Source: Clostridiales bacterium
GTDB lineage: Bacteria; Bacillota; Clostridia; Lachnospirales; WQUN01
DNA length: 64,000 nucleotides
Assembly (NCBI GenBank): GCA_031269465.1
Contig: JAISZB010000292.1
Location: 1 to 64,000, forward strand
Direction of reading: 5' to 3'
The position numbers and the translations under genes are program-made. Of this stretch, positions 54,033-62,722 are shown one piece after another. Every line of letters starts with the position of its first letter. Within the stretch, counting starts at the first letter, position 1. A model generated the notes under the pieces. That model searched no databases and was not told the DNA's origin. It worked only from the letters and a program-made list of their open reading frames with translations.

Positions 54033-57000
54033 CTACTGATAAATATTTACGGTTCTGGTTTCTTCAATCCAGACCACATTTGCTCCCAGCTGCTCTGCAA
54101 TATAGCGTATAGGGACGAATGTGCGGTCATTTCTTATAACCGGCATTCCAAGGCCGTTGGGAAGCGCCTTTCCTATAATCAGCGCAAGCGTCTGGCCGCC
54201 TTTAGCGATTGTTACAGTCTTGGCTGCATCCGACCAGCTCACCTTGGCGCCGAGAGTTTCAGCGACTGCGCGCAAGGGCAGCATGGTGCGGTTTTCCGCT
54301 GATATATACGGAGCTGCATCATTTGCGGTTCTGATGCCATTCTTGTAATAATCCAAGCTGTCAATTGCAAACCTGATTTTCGTCAGGCTGTCTGCAATGA
54401 TTATTCCATAATTTCCAGTGCTGTATGCATAGAATTCAAATGTTTTCCCGTCGGCGGACAACTCTCCTCCAAGCTGCCTATATGACTTTAGAGCTGAATC
54501 ATATATAACTCCTGTTAACTTTGCCTTTTGAGAGTCGCTAAGATTCAGATCTGAAATATCGACCGCAATCTTAATCGGAGAAGCCGTGGTTGACGCATAG
54601 GCGCTGTTTATTTGGATGATCGAAGCATATATTTCTTTTATCAACTGCTCATTTTGACTGTCAATGCCAACTAATTTATCCTCCAAAACCTGCTCTGCCG
54701 CAAAAGGATTAAGGCTGAATCCGATTCTGACGTTATCATTTTCAGCTAAATTCCATTCCTTTGCGAGATTTGAAGATATGTCAATAGAAAACTTTTTATT
54801 CTTTATAATTACATCTTTGCCCGCCGCAGCGCTCGAGTTTAAGTCTGAACCGGCAAAGTAGATCTCATTGAGCGCTCCAGTAAGTTCAAATAAGGTGTTG
54901 ATGCCATAGCCAAGCGCCTTTTTGATGATCTCTGAAGCTTTACCTTGGCTGATATAGGTTTGCGGCAGAGATGCGCTCGAGTATCCGCTTCCGGATGGGT
55001 ATGAATAATTCGGTGCGGACTCCTCTGGAGACTGCTCAGAGGGGAGCCGGAAATTCTTTTCGATGGGTCCTGCGATCAAGTTGCCGTCAAGATCCATCAG
55101 GCGATAGATTATCAGATTGCCGTCCACGCTGGATTTAGAAATATCAGAGTTGGCTATGGAGAGCGTAACCTTCGCGCCGTTCTCGCTCCAAACGGTTGTC
55201 CAGCTGTCGGCAATGTCAAGTCCGAAGCCGTACTCGCCTGTGCGAAGCGCCTCGCTGAAGAAAATCTCAATATCTGTGGCGCTGCCGTTTAGCTTAACGT
55301 TAAATCCGGTGATTTCAGCCTTGAAGTTTGTAGAAGCGGGCTCGGGGGATTCCGGGCGGCTGACTTCCCCGGACAGCTTCTCGGCTTGCGTGTCGGGCCA
55401 TACCGGCCATACCGGAGCCGGGCCGTTGTTGAACTTCTCGACCTTCCAGCTGATTGGCTTGGTGAACTGGCTTGCGCCATCCTTGCCGGAGTTCAGGGCG
55501 GAGGCGTAGATATCGCTGTATGAGATTTCAAAGACGTAGTCCGGGATTGCCACAAACTTCAAGTTCTTGACATTGAATGTGTGATCATTGTCCTTCTCCC
55601 ATTCTCCGCTGTTGCCGAGCCGGACGAAAAGCGGGTCGTGAAACAGGATGCCGTAATCCAGGAGCGTAGTCTCCTCGGTCTTGAAACGGGGCAATGTCTG
55701 GCTCATGGTGAGGGGCTTGCTGTCTCCGGTGACAAAGACTAAGGGCAAATCTCCGTCGTTATTCGCCAAGCGGCTGCTAAAGCCCATTACGCGGTTTTCC
55801 TCGCCCTCATCGCCCTTGGTGGCGCCGTGGCGCAACGCGTCGGACAGGCTGACCGCGGCAAAGAAGATGCTCCTGTTCTCCTTCGACGAGCCGGCGCTTC
55901 TGAGTTCGTATCGGCCGTAAATAGCTTGCCTTGCCGTCAAGCTGAAGGTGAATGCCCCGTCGCCGCTTTCGGTTGCCGTGATTTTGGTTTTGCCGTCGGG
56001 CAGGTATAGACTGACTTCCGGCGCGTCGGAATAGGCGGTGATTGTCGCCGGATAGCCAACCAGGAAGTTCTCCTGAGTGGTCCACAGGCTGTACTTGTCA
56101 GGGCTGCTCCAAGGTATGTAGGAGCTGTTGATCTCAAACGGATTGGATGACATCTCGGCTGCGGTGCTGTAATCCGCAGCAGGATAAGACATGTTGTTCG
56201 TCGCCATCCCGCCGTTAGGCGCAGTGCCGTTGGGGAACAGATCCTGCACGTGAAGCGTCTGGTCATTATCTCCTTGCTTGAATTCGCGGTCCATGACGGC
56301 CAGCACGAAGGGCAGGTCGCGGGCGTAGAAGGTGTGGGCGCTTTCTCTGGCGCGGTATGCTATGTTATTCTTCTCGATTTCATCTGCGCCAATGAAGTTG
56401 TACACCTCGCCGGCCGCCATAGCCGTTGCCACGCATCCTTCATTGCCTTGCCAGTGCTGGTCTATGCCGAAGAAAGTGACATAGGGGCGCGGGGCTACCA
56501 GCGAAATGATGCTGCTGAAATCAAAGGGCTGCTGGAATTCCTTCGCCGTAAACATGTCGTTGGTTGGCGGGAACCAAGTGGAGCCGTTGCCCTGCTGATA
56601 GTAGAGCAGTCCGGTTTTGCCGTATACGCGGTCAGCCTTGGGGTAATATTCAAAGTTAATGTTGAAAATCTTGCCCTCAACCCTGTAGCGGAATCCGTTT
56701 CCGCCCGGCTCGCTTGCCGCGCAGACGCTGATGCGGTCGTCGAAAGCGGCTTCAACCATGGCGGCTAAGCCGTTGCGGGAGTGGCCGGATATCACCGTAC
56801 GGGTGTTGTCAAGACCCAGATGCTGCGCAAATGACTCTCCCTCTACCGGACCCGGCTGCTCCAAGGCATTTAATATCTGGCTGGCGGCCCAGCCCCAAGC
56901 CATGATGCAGCCGGAGGCGTATTCGTACTCGTTGGCATCGAAGGGGTACAAATCCAGATATAGGCCGGTGCGTATAGTGTCGTCGCCTCTATTGTCATTG

Positions 57001-57551
57001 TAGATGCTAGCGGTGCTGAAGGTTACCAGAGCATAGCCTTGGGGGTTCAGATTAGCCGCCGACATGGCGCCTACGCTGCCGATAGTGATTACAAATGGCA
57101 CTTCAGCGTCTTCATCGCCCCAGACTGCCAGGCGCTGCGCGCGCGTAGGCATGCTGACAGTAATGTTGAAGCTGCGGCTTACATTGCGATCGGGATTTTC
57201 AACAGTGATGCTCGCGCCGCTTACCATGCCGGTCTCGACGTCTACCAGGGCGGCGCCGCTCACGTTTTCAGGCTTGGTTGGCCAGCGATATCCCAGATAA
57301 TACCTCTGCAAGATATCTTTGAGTTCTTCTCGGCGGGCATCCCACTCGCCGACATCGGAGACATAGCCGTCGCCGTTCGGGTCGTTCTCGGAGGAGAAGA
57401 ACTCAAAGGGATTGGGCAGCGTCTTAAACTCGGGCAGATCTTCGATTTTCGGGTATCCATCCAGTGGTGCGGCCGCGAATGCAGGCAGAGGGAAAGCCGC
57501 AAATATTAAGAGTGCCGAAAGTATTGCCGAAAAAGCTTTTTTCGTTCTCAT
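54033..57551 (-). CDS. secreted CE15-type glucuronoyl esterase with C-terminal copper-amine-oxidase-N-like module
   Basis: The protein has 1172 residues: signal peptide 1-26 (ending AFA), then an alpha/beta-hydrolase to about residue 430 like bacterial CE15 4-O-methyl-glucuronoyl esterases. Ser257 lies in ISGHSRNGLAAMVEAAF, Glu follows in AASEPGGNGFRY (about 285) and His is near 406 (RESAHTFYARDL). GIDQHWQGNEGCV also fits the family. These enzymes cut the ester bond between lignin and glucuronoxylan. Beta-rich domains follow, and the last 250 residues (KAKLTGVIYDSALKSYRQLG, RTFVPIRYIAEQLGANVVW) closely match the end of the 1579-residue protein at 26084-30823. AAGGAG precedes the ATG. Xylan breakdown fits the nearby GH43 and sugar importers. 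Confidence 0.82.
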   Translation of the reverse strand: MRTKKAFSAILSALLIFAAFPLPAFAAAPLDGYPKIEDLPEFKTLPNPFEFFSSENDPNGDGYVSDVGEWDARREELKDILQRYYLGYRWPTKPENVSGAALVDVETGMVSGASITVENPDRNVSRSFNITVSMPTRAQRLAVWGDEDAEVPFVITIGSVGAMSAANLNPQGYALVTFSTASIYNDNRGDDTIRTGLYLDLYPFDANEYEYASGCIMAWGWAASQILNALEQPGPVEGESFAQHLGLDNTRTVISGHSRNGLAAMVEAAFDDRISVCAASEPGGNGFRYRVEGKIFNINFEYYPKADRVYGKTGLLYYQQGNGSTWFPPTNDMFTAKEFQQPFDFSSIISLVAPRPYVTFFGIDQHWQGNEGCVATAMAAGEVYNFIGADEIEKNNIAYRARESAHTFYARDLPFVLAVMDREFKQGDNDQTLHVQDLFPNGTAPNGGMATNNMSYPAADYSTAAEMSSNPFEINSSYIPWSSPDKYSLWTTQENFLVGYPATITAYSDAPEVSLYLPDGKTKITATESGDGAFTFSLTARQAIYGRYELRSAGSSKENRSIFFAAVSLSDALRHGATKGDEGEENRVMGFSSRLANNDGDLPLVFVTGDSKPLTMSQTLPRFKTEETTLLDYGILFHDPLFVRLGNSGEWEKDNDHTFNVKNLKFVAIPDYVFEISYSDIYASALNSGKDGASQFTKPISWKVEKFNNGPAPVWPVWPDTQAEKLSGEVSRPESPEPASTNFKAEITGFNVKLNGSATDIEIFFSEALRTGEYGFGLDIADSWTTVWSENGAKVTLSIANSDISKSSVDGNLIIYRLMDLDGNLIAGPIEKNFRLPSEQSPEESAPNYSYPSGSGYSSASLPQTYISQGKASEIIKKALGYGINTLFELTGALNEIYFAGSDLNSSAAAGKDVIIKNKKFSIDISSNLAKEWNLAENDNVRIGFSLNPFAAEQVLEDKLVGIDSQNEQLIKEIYASIIQINSAYASTTASPIKIAVDISDLNLSDSQKAKLTGVIYDSALKSYRQLGGELSADGKTFEFYAYSTGNYGIIIADSLTKIRFAIDSLDYYKNGIRTANDAAPYISAENRTMLPLRAVAETLGAKVSWSDAAKTVTIAKGGQTLALIIGKALPNGLGMPVIRNDRTFVPIRYIAEQLGANVVWIEETRTVNIYQ

Positions 57552-58057
57552 ATCCTACTCCTTCTTTCTTTTCCTGCTTGCTTATCGTGATTTGCAGTCA
57601 AATGTACTGATTTTGAGATCGGATTATGCACTTTGCCTTCGTATAGTCCGAGGTTAAAATCGCAACCTTTGAGTGCAATCAATATAGCTTGTCTGTAGTT
57701 AAGAGGCTGTACAGACAAGCCTAAAAGATGAGAAATTTCATGCGCTAGCCAGTTTAATTGATAAAGCGTTAAAAGTCCTGCTCTTCGCGAATTTGAGAGC
57801 GCAGATTCTAGAAACATCTACTGGTAGACAAATTTCGCGCAAATGAGCAGTTGAAAAGCCTATTGCGCAATAGGCGTATGATGTTGCTGAGAACTATGCT
57901 GAAACATTGGAAAGTTTCGATTCTTAGGCTTGATTATGCCCTGCGAACGGGGATAATCAAGCCCTAAAATCGGTTTATTTGACTGCGCATCATCATATTC
58001 TGGGTCAGCGTTCTTAAGCGCAGGCTCATTGCTTGCCAATGTCTTCTTTAGCAGTTT
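57552..58057. other. intergenic region with worn MITE-B copies
   Basis: A type-B copy spans about 57588-57685 (TGATTTGCAGTCAAATGTAC ... GAGTGCAATCAATATA). A further element with inner arms GGCTTGATTATGCCC / GGGGATAATCAAGCCC lies near 57900-58000. No gene is supported. Confidence 0.5.
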
Positions 58058-58228
58058 TCAGGCATTCTGCTGAGGAGCGTGTTTAGAGAGTCCGAGGCTG
58101 TCAAGCGCATAGCGTGTAGCTGGCGATGGCGAGATTTTTCTAAGAGTCTCTTCCGCTCCTTTATTTTCTGAAATCCATTTGCGATATCTGGCTGGATCCA
58201 GTAAGTTAAGCATGAATATTTCAGGCAT
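58058..58228 (-). CDS. small ORF or truncated gene, 56 residues
   Basis: The minus-strand frame from ATG 58228 reads MPEIFMLNLLDPARYRKWIS and ends SKHAPQQNA before TGA. The composition is protein-like (ENKGAEETLRKISPSPATRY), unlike the shadow frames around it. It begins exactly at the edge of the MITE-A copy at 58229-58356, so it may be a gene truncated by that insertion. No ribosome site is visible and I do not recognise the family. Confidence 0.3.
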   Translation of the reverse strand: MPEIFMLNLLDPARYRKWISENKGAEETLRKISPSPATRYALDSLGLSKHAPQQNA

Positions 58229-58356
58229 GCATGCTGATTTTCATTGGAAATTAGCTTTTTTGAATTATACAGCGAGTCAGATTGATATCGGCGTTTCCCC
58301 GCCATTCAATGGACAGTCAAGCTCAAAAAAAGGAACGTTTGATGAAAATCGGTATA
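58229..58356 (+). mobile_element. MITE-A full copy
   Basis: ATGCTGATTTTCATTGGAAA at the left and AACGTTTGATGAAAATCGG then TATA at the right bound this copy. It has the inner GAATTATACAGCGAGT and AGTCAAGCTCAAAAAAAGGA parts. Part of the inner left arm is deleted. Confidence 0.8.
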
Positions 58357-58409
58357 GCTGCCCCTAGAAGCTTCGCGCTCGCCGGCATGCGCTTTACTTG
58401 TCCTGCGGT

Positions 58410-59090
58410 TCATTGACCCCTGAGAGACGCTACGGCGCTTTTTAAAATCGATCCGAATTCGGAGGATGGCTTCTCTGACATGGCTTTATCCAGGAGGCCC
58501 GCATCTGGAGCGGCATCCCCAAGAGACAGAGCAACCAAAGGCTCCCGCCGGTTGAAGAAAGCGTCCATCTCTTGCCGCTTGCCGGCGTCCGGGGCTAGGA
58601 GCAGTCTTGTCAGCGCGCTTAGGCAGGGTTCATAGCCGTTAAGAAGATTGTTGTAACCTGCCAGCCACGCGTTGATGTCCTCGCCGCCGGGCTTTGCCGT
58701 ATGCGTCTGTATTTGAGCGCATTTGAGCAAGGCTCGGAAAACCGTTTTCACTGCGTCTTCAAGCGCTTTGGGCGGATAAGCGGCGACAGCCTCGGGATCA
58801 AGCTTCATGAAAATGCCCTTTGCCACGGCGGCTTCGCTCACGAACAGCGCTTCCTCGCTATAACCCGCCAATTCCTTCGCGAGCGCCTTGCCGCAGGCTT
58901 GCCCGAATGCGAAGCTCTCCGCTTTTTTTGGAACATCCGCAATGCCGTCAGCTTCCTTTATTTTTCCAAGTTCAATCTCGGCGAACCGGGACAGCGCGCC
59001 GTAGAACGCGTAGTTGCCGTACATCTTAAAACCCGTGAGCGCGGCGGCCATGCGCACCGTAGCTATATGTATAAAATATGTGCAGAGCAT
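58410..59090 (-). CDS. hypothetical protein, last gene of the second transporter operon
   Basis: The protein has 226 residues and is largely helical (AFYGALSRFAEIELGKIKEA, FAFGQACGKALAKELAGYSE). It has no signal peptide, membrane segment or recognised motif apart from weak similarity in style to the helical neighbour encoded at 59114-60028. The start follows GGAGGT by six bases, and it lies 23 bases after that neighbour, so they are co-expressed. I do not recognise the family. Confidence 0.65.
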   Translation of the reverse strand: MLCTYFIHIATVRMAAALTGFKMYGNYAFYGALSRFAEIELGKIKEADGIADVPKKAESFAFGQACGKALAKELAGYSEEALFVSEAAVAKGIFMKLDPEAVAAYPPKALEDAVKTVFRALLKCAQIQTHTAKPGGEDINAWLAGYNNLLNGYEPCLSALTRLLLAPDAGKRQEMDAFFNRREPLVALSLGDAAPDAGLLDKAMSEKPSSEFGSILKSAVASLRGQ

Positions 59091-59113
59091 TTTTAACCTC
59101 CATGCTTCCAGTG

Positions 59114-60028
59114 CTAAACACTAAGCCCGTTCGGGCCTTTTTTTCCGATATCCAGCCGTTCTTTCAGGGTATTAAGCGTCATGCCGGGGTCTTTTACATA
59201 GTCGGCCGCCGAAATGATGTAGGATATGGAAAGGCGAAGAGCTTGCGCGTAATAGCCGGAAGCGGGTTTTGCCAGCGCAGACTCGCACTCCGCCGTAGAG
59301 CTTGAGCCGCCTAAGCGAAGCTTATTAGCAAGGCGAAGGAGCGGATCATCAGCGTCGTACCAATTTATGTCCGTGACGAAGTTCCTAAGCTTTTCCGCTT
59401 CAGGGCTGCCGCAGGCTTTAGCGTATCGCGTCACGTCCACGTAGAATTTTTGCGATTGCACGCAGACGTTTTCTATAAGGGCCTGCCCGCCATTCGAAAC
59501 GGGGAATGTCTGAATATTAAGCATATTCATGCCAAAGGCGCTTTGTACATACGCTCCCGCAAGCTTTAGATCGAAAAGTTCCGCGCCAGGAAGCGCTGCG
59601 AGCTGATCGGGGAAAATTGCCAGGCGAAACGTAGGATCATCCTTGTAATAGAGGTTGTATAGCGCGCCCTCGTGGTACACGCTGCACTCAGTCGGAGATA
59701 GGCTGGGATCCGCGTCAGAGCCGCGGCCGAAGATTTCGGTGATGTTCCAGATTGGCTTCATCACCCGATCGCAGGCGCGGTGGCTCACCCAGCCTAGAAC
59801 AAACGCGAGCTTGGCATCTAGAATGTCGTCGCGCCGGGGCCATAGAGGGCGGAATTCTTCCAGCAAGCGGAAAGAGAACTGGTCGCCTGCCACAGTGACG
59901 CACCCAAGCCGGGCAAATCCGAGATGCTTTTTCATTACCTCTCTAAAATCGGCTGGAATCTGCGTCAGATTCGGCGCTATGGCGAAACTGTCCTCCAAAA
60001 TGCCGGTGTGCACGATATGCTCGGACAT
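59114..60028 (-). CDS. uncharacterised helical protein, possibly related to zinc-dependent phospholipase C-like proteins
   Basis: The protein has 304 residues. Histidines and acids in SEHIVHTGILEDSF, FVLGWVSHRACDRVMKPIWN and TECSVYHEGALYN recall the metal-binding helical fold of phospholipase C/S1 nuclease-like proteins, in which an early His and an HxxxD pattern bind zinc. No secretion signal is present. Genes of this appearance occur next to LplB/YtcP-type importers, and its place directly after the binding-protein gene suggests a role in handling the imported compound. The family link is tentative. The start follows AAGGAG by nine or so bases. Confidence 0.5.
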   Translation of the reverse strand: MSEHIVHTGILEDSFAIAPNLTQIPADFREVMKKHLGFARLGCVTVAGDQFSFRLLEEFRPLWPRRDDILDAKLAFVLGWVSHRACDRVMKPIWNITEIFGRGSDADPSLSPTECSVYHEGALYNLYYKDDPTFRLAIFPDQLAALPGAELFDLKLAGAYVQSAFGMNMLNIQTFPVSNGGQALIENVCVQSQKFYVDVTRYAKACGSPEAEKLRNFVTDINWYDADDPLLRLANKLRLGGSSSTAECESALAKPASGYYAQALRLSISYIISAADYVKDPGMTLNTLKERLDIGKKGPNGLSV

Positions 60029-60083
60029 GGCGGTTCACTCCTTTTTCTTAAATGATGCCGCGCGCATCGACGCCGAGAGTCCC

Positions 60084-60165
60084 CATCGATGATGAGAGTC
60101 CTCCTCATCGATGATGAGAGTCCTCCTCATCGACAATGCGCGCTCCCATCGACAATGCGCGCTCC
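60084..60165. repeat. two pairs of tandem repeats
   Basis: A 22-bp unit (beginning CATCGATGATGAGAG) is present twice, perfectly, at 60084-60105 and 60106-60127. It is followed immediately by a 19-bp unit (CATCGACAATGCGCGCTCC) twice, perfectly, at 60128-60146 and 60147-60165. All four begin with CATCGA. They lie between the binding-protein stop and the next gene start in the same operon. On the minus strand each 22-bp unit reads as AGGAGGA followed by an ATG. Confidence 0.85.
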
Positions 60166-60201
60166 CATAAACCGGACAGCGCGGAAGGCGCTCGACGGTT
60201 C

Positions 60202-61770
60202 TTACTTTAACGCTTCATAAGCCGCCTGATACTCGGCAATCATTTCCGTACCGCCGCTGGCGCGGTAGCGCTCAATCTCGGAGTTCCATCCGGCTTCGTC
60301 GATCACTCCCGTGACAAATTTGATGCGGGCGTCCTTGTAGATTGTCTCAAGATCCTTGCCCTTCTCATTGAATGTCTCGGAATCCCAAGAGAAAGCTGGG
60401 TTTGCGTCAACCTGACCCGTGTACTTGCCGGCGAAGAACGCCTCAACTTGAGCATTATAGTAGGGCAAGTTGTCAACTTTATAAATATTTTTCGTAAAGC
60501 GCATGGCAAGCTGCTCCATGGGGTTTACTTCCAGTATATACTTCGCGTTCTGCTCATCGCTGATGGAAACGGCGTCTTCTCCGGTCTTCGTATAATGCTC
60601 TCCCTCAAAGCCGCGGTAGACCAGGTTGTTCACCTCGGTGGAATACATCACGTTGTACCAGTTCATGATCCTCAGGAAGTCCGCCTCCTCGGGGACAGCC
60701 TTCTTCGCGGAGTAATAGAGCCCGTCAAATCCGGAACGCCCGTGGACAGGGTGCGGGGAATCCGCGAAGTTTACGATGACGTTGAAGTTAGCGTCGGGAT
60801 AACGCTGTTGCAGCGGGACAAGGGAGAGGTCGCCTTTGTCGATGGATACCAGCGCGACGCCGTAATCGCCCGCCATCATTTCATCGCGCTTAGTAGCTTC
60901 TGTAGTAGCGAAATCACGGTTCATCAAGCCTTCGTCGTAAAGCATTTTGATGTACTTGAGCATATTGATGTACTCAGGGTTTTCAAAGGCGGGGCGCACT
61001 ATGCCGTCAACGATTTCCCATTCCTGGCCGATGCCGTACCACTGGGCGAGCATCGGCACCAGCGTATCGAAGCTCTGCTCTTGCGCAAGCCCTCCGGTAT
61101 CAGCTATGCCGTTTCCATCCGGATCGTCGTTTACGAAAGCGCGGAGCATTGCCGTTAGCTCATCCAAGTTCTTAGGATCGCCGAAGCCGAGCTTCTCCGC
61201 CCAATCGGAACGATAGTAGCCGCCGTTTCGCACGATGGGGCGGGTGCGGAACATGCCCCACAGTTCGCCGTCGATGCTGGCGTTATTAATCGTGCCGGGG
61301 TCGAGATCTTTCAGGTTGTCGAAATTTGGCATATAGTCGCCGACTTTCCAAAATACGCCTGCGCGTACGGCGTCAACTTCTACTGTGCCGCGCTTGTTGC
61401 CGTTTTCCAGCATCATTACCATGGGATAATCATTGGACGCGATCGTCGCGTTTATTTTTTCGCTGTAGGCTGCGGCCGGAACCCACTCAATATTAAGCTT
61501 GGTATTGGAAATTCTCTCGATTTCCGTGATGACGGGATTATTGGGCAAGGGCGCCTCTGCAGTGCCCATGCGGGTCATGATGCTTATTTCAAATGGTGAG
61601 TCGTCAGCTTCGGCAGGCTCGGCGCCATCAGTCGAGACGCTCTCAGACGCGGCGCCGCTTCCGTCAGAGGGGGCGGGAGCTGAGCCCGCCGAGCAAGCGC
61701 TGAGGGCGAAGAGCGCAATAAGCGCGGCCAGAAGCACTGAAAAAAGCTTTGCAGAAAAGTTTCTAAACAT
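60202..61770 (-). CDS. sugar ABC transporter binding lipoprotein
   Basis: The 522-residue protein has a lipoprotein signal peptide (lipobox LSACSAG) and a Ser/Ala/Glu linker. A family 1 binding fold follows of the LplA type (FEISIMTRMGTAEAPLPNNP, TKLNIEWVPAAAYSEKINAT, IASNDYPMVMMLENGNKR). It differs strongly from the binding protein at 45645-47312, so the two importers probably take different oligosaccharides. The ATG follows AAAGGAGG. It is third in an operon of permease-permease-binding protein. Confidence 0.9.
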   Translation of the reverse strand: MFRNFSAKLFSVLLAALIALFALSACSAGSAPAPSDGSGAASESVSTDGAEPAEADDSPFEISIMTRMGTAEAPLPNNPVITEIERISNTKLNIEWVPAAAYSEKINATIASNDYPMVMMLENGNKRGTVEVDAVRAGVFWKVGDYMPNFDNLKDLDPGTINNASIDGELWGMFRTRPIVRNGGYYRSDWAEKLGFGDPKNLDELTAMLRAFVNDDPDGNGIADTGGLAQEQSFDTLVPMLAQWYGIGQEWEIVDGIVRPAFENPEYINMLKYIKMLYDEGLMNRDFATTEATKRDEMMAGDYGVALVSIDKGDLSLVPLQQRYPDANFNVIVNFADSPHPVHGRSGFDGLYYSAKKAVPEEADFLRIMNWYNVMYSTEVNNLVYRGFEGEHYTKTGEDAVSISDEQNAKYILEVNPMEQLAMRFTKNIYKVDNLPYYNAQVEAFFAGKYTGQVDANPAFSWDSETFNEKGKDLETIYKDARIKFVTGVIDEAGWNSEIERYRASGGTEMIAEYQAAYEALK

Positions 61771-61835
61771 GAAAAATCCTCCTTTAACTTATTTTACTTT
61801 TATTGCTTCTCCGTAAGAACCGGTTGCAATTGCAA

Positions 61836-62708
61836 TCAGCCCTTGACGGAACCCAGCATGACGCCCTTGGCGAAATACTTCTGCAAGAAGGGATACACGA
61901 CTAGGATCGGAGCTGTGGCGGCGGTTATAACCGCCATGCGGACAGTGCGGGGCGGCACGTAGAAGTCAAGGCCCATTCCCGAACTGTCCCCAAGACTGCC
62001 AGAAAGCAGGATTATCTGCCTAAGCAGAACCTGCACGGGGAATTTCTTGGCTTCGTTGATGTAGAGAATCGCGTCGAAGTAGCTGTTCCAGATCACTACC
62101 GCGTAAAATAGAGAAAAGGTGGCAATAGTAGCCATGGAAAGCGGAACTATGATGGAGAACAGTATCCTCGCGTCGTTTGCGCCGTCAATTTTAGCGGATT
62201 CCTCGATCTCCGCAGGAATTTCCTGGATGAAGCTGCGGATGACTATTAGGTTGAACGGATCTATTAAAGCAGGCAGGATCAGCGCCCATAGGCTGTTTTT
62301 AAGGCCATAGCTTGTAAAAGTGATGAAGTTCGGGATCATTCCGGCGCTGAACACCAGCGTAATAAGAACGGCGTAGTTGATGATTTTGCGCCCTGGCATG
62401 TCTTTGTGCGCCAGAGCGTATGCGAGCATCAGCGTTACGAGCATTTTAAGCGCGGTGCCCGCAACTGTAATCAGGAGGCTGATCTTCATCCCGTCCATGA
62501 AAGTGCTGGTTGAAAATACGTATTTGTACGCATCCAGCGAAAAGTCCGTCGGGAACAGAAGAAATTTGCTTTGGATAAGCGCTGCCTGCGAGGAAAAAGA
62601 ACTTGCTACGACATGCAGGATCGGAATTATCATCACAACCGAGACGGCAAACAGAACCGCTATAAGGACTGCTTGCGACAGCTTGGCGGAAAGCGATTTA
62701 TTTCCCAT
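61836..62708 (-). CDS. sugar ABC transporter permease (YtcP-type)
   Basis: The 290-residue CUT1-class permease has six membrane segments, the EAA loop EIEESAKIDGANDARILFSI, and the C-terminus FLQKYFAKGVMLGSVKG typical of YtcP. The start is preceded by a G-run (GGGGGGGC), a weak site at nine bases. It lies 14 bases after the LplB-type gene. Confidence 0.9.
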   Translation of the reverse strand: MGNKSLSAKLSQAVLIAVLFAVSVVMIIPILHVVASSFSSQAALIQSKFLLFPTDFSLDAYKYVFSTSTFMDGMKISLLITVAGTALKMLVTLMLAYALAHKDMPGRKIINYAVLITLVFSAGMIPNFITFTSYGLKNSLWALILPALIDPFNLIVIRSFIQEIPAEIEESAKIDGANDARILFSIIVPLSMATIATFSLFYAVVIWNSYFDAILYINEAKKFPVQVLLRQIILLSGSLGDSSGMGLDFYVPPRTVRMAVITAATAPILVVYPFLQKYFAKGVMLGSVKG

Positions 62709-62722
62709 GTTTTGCGCCCCCC

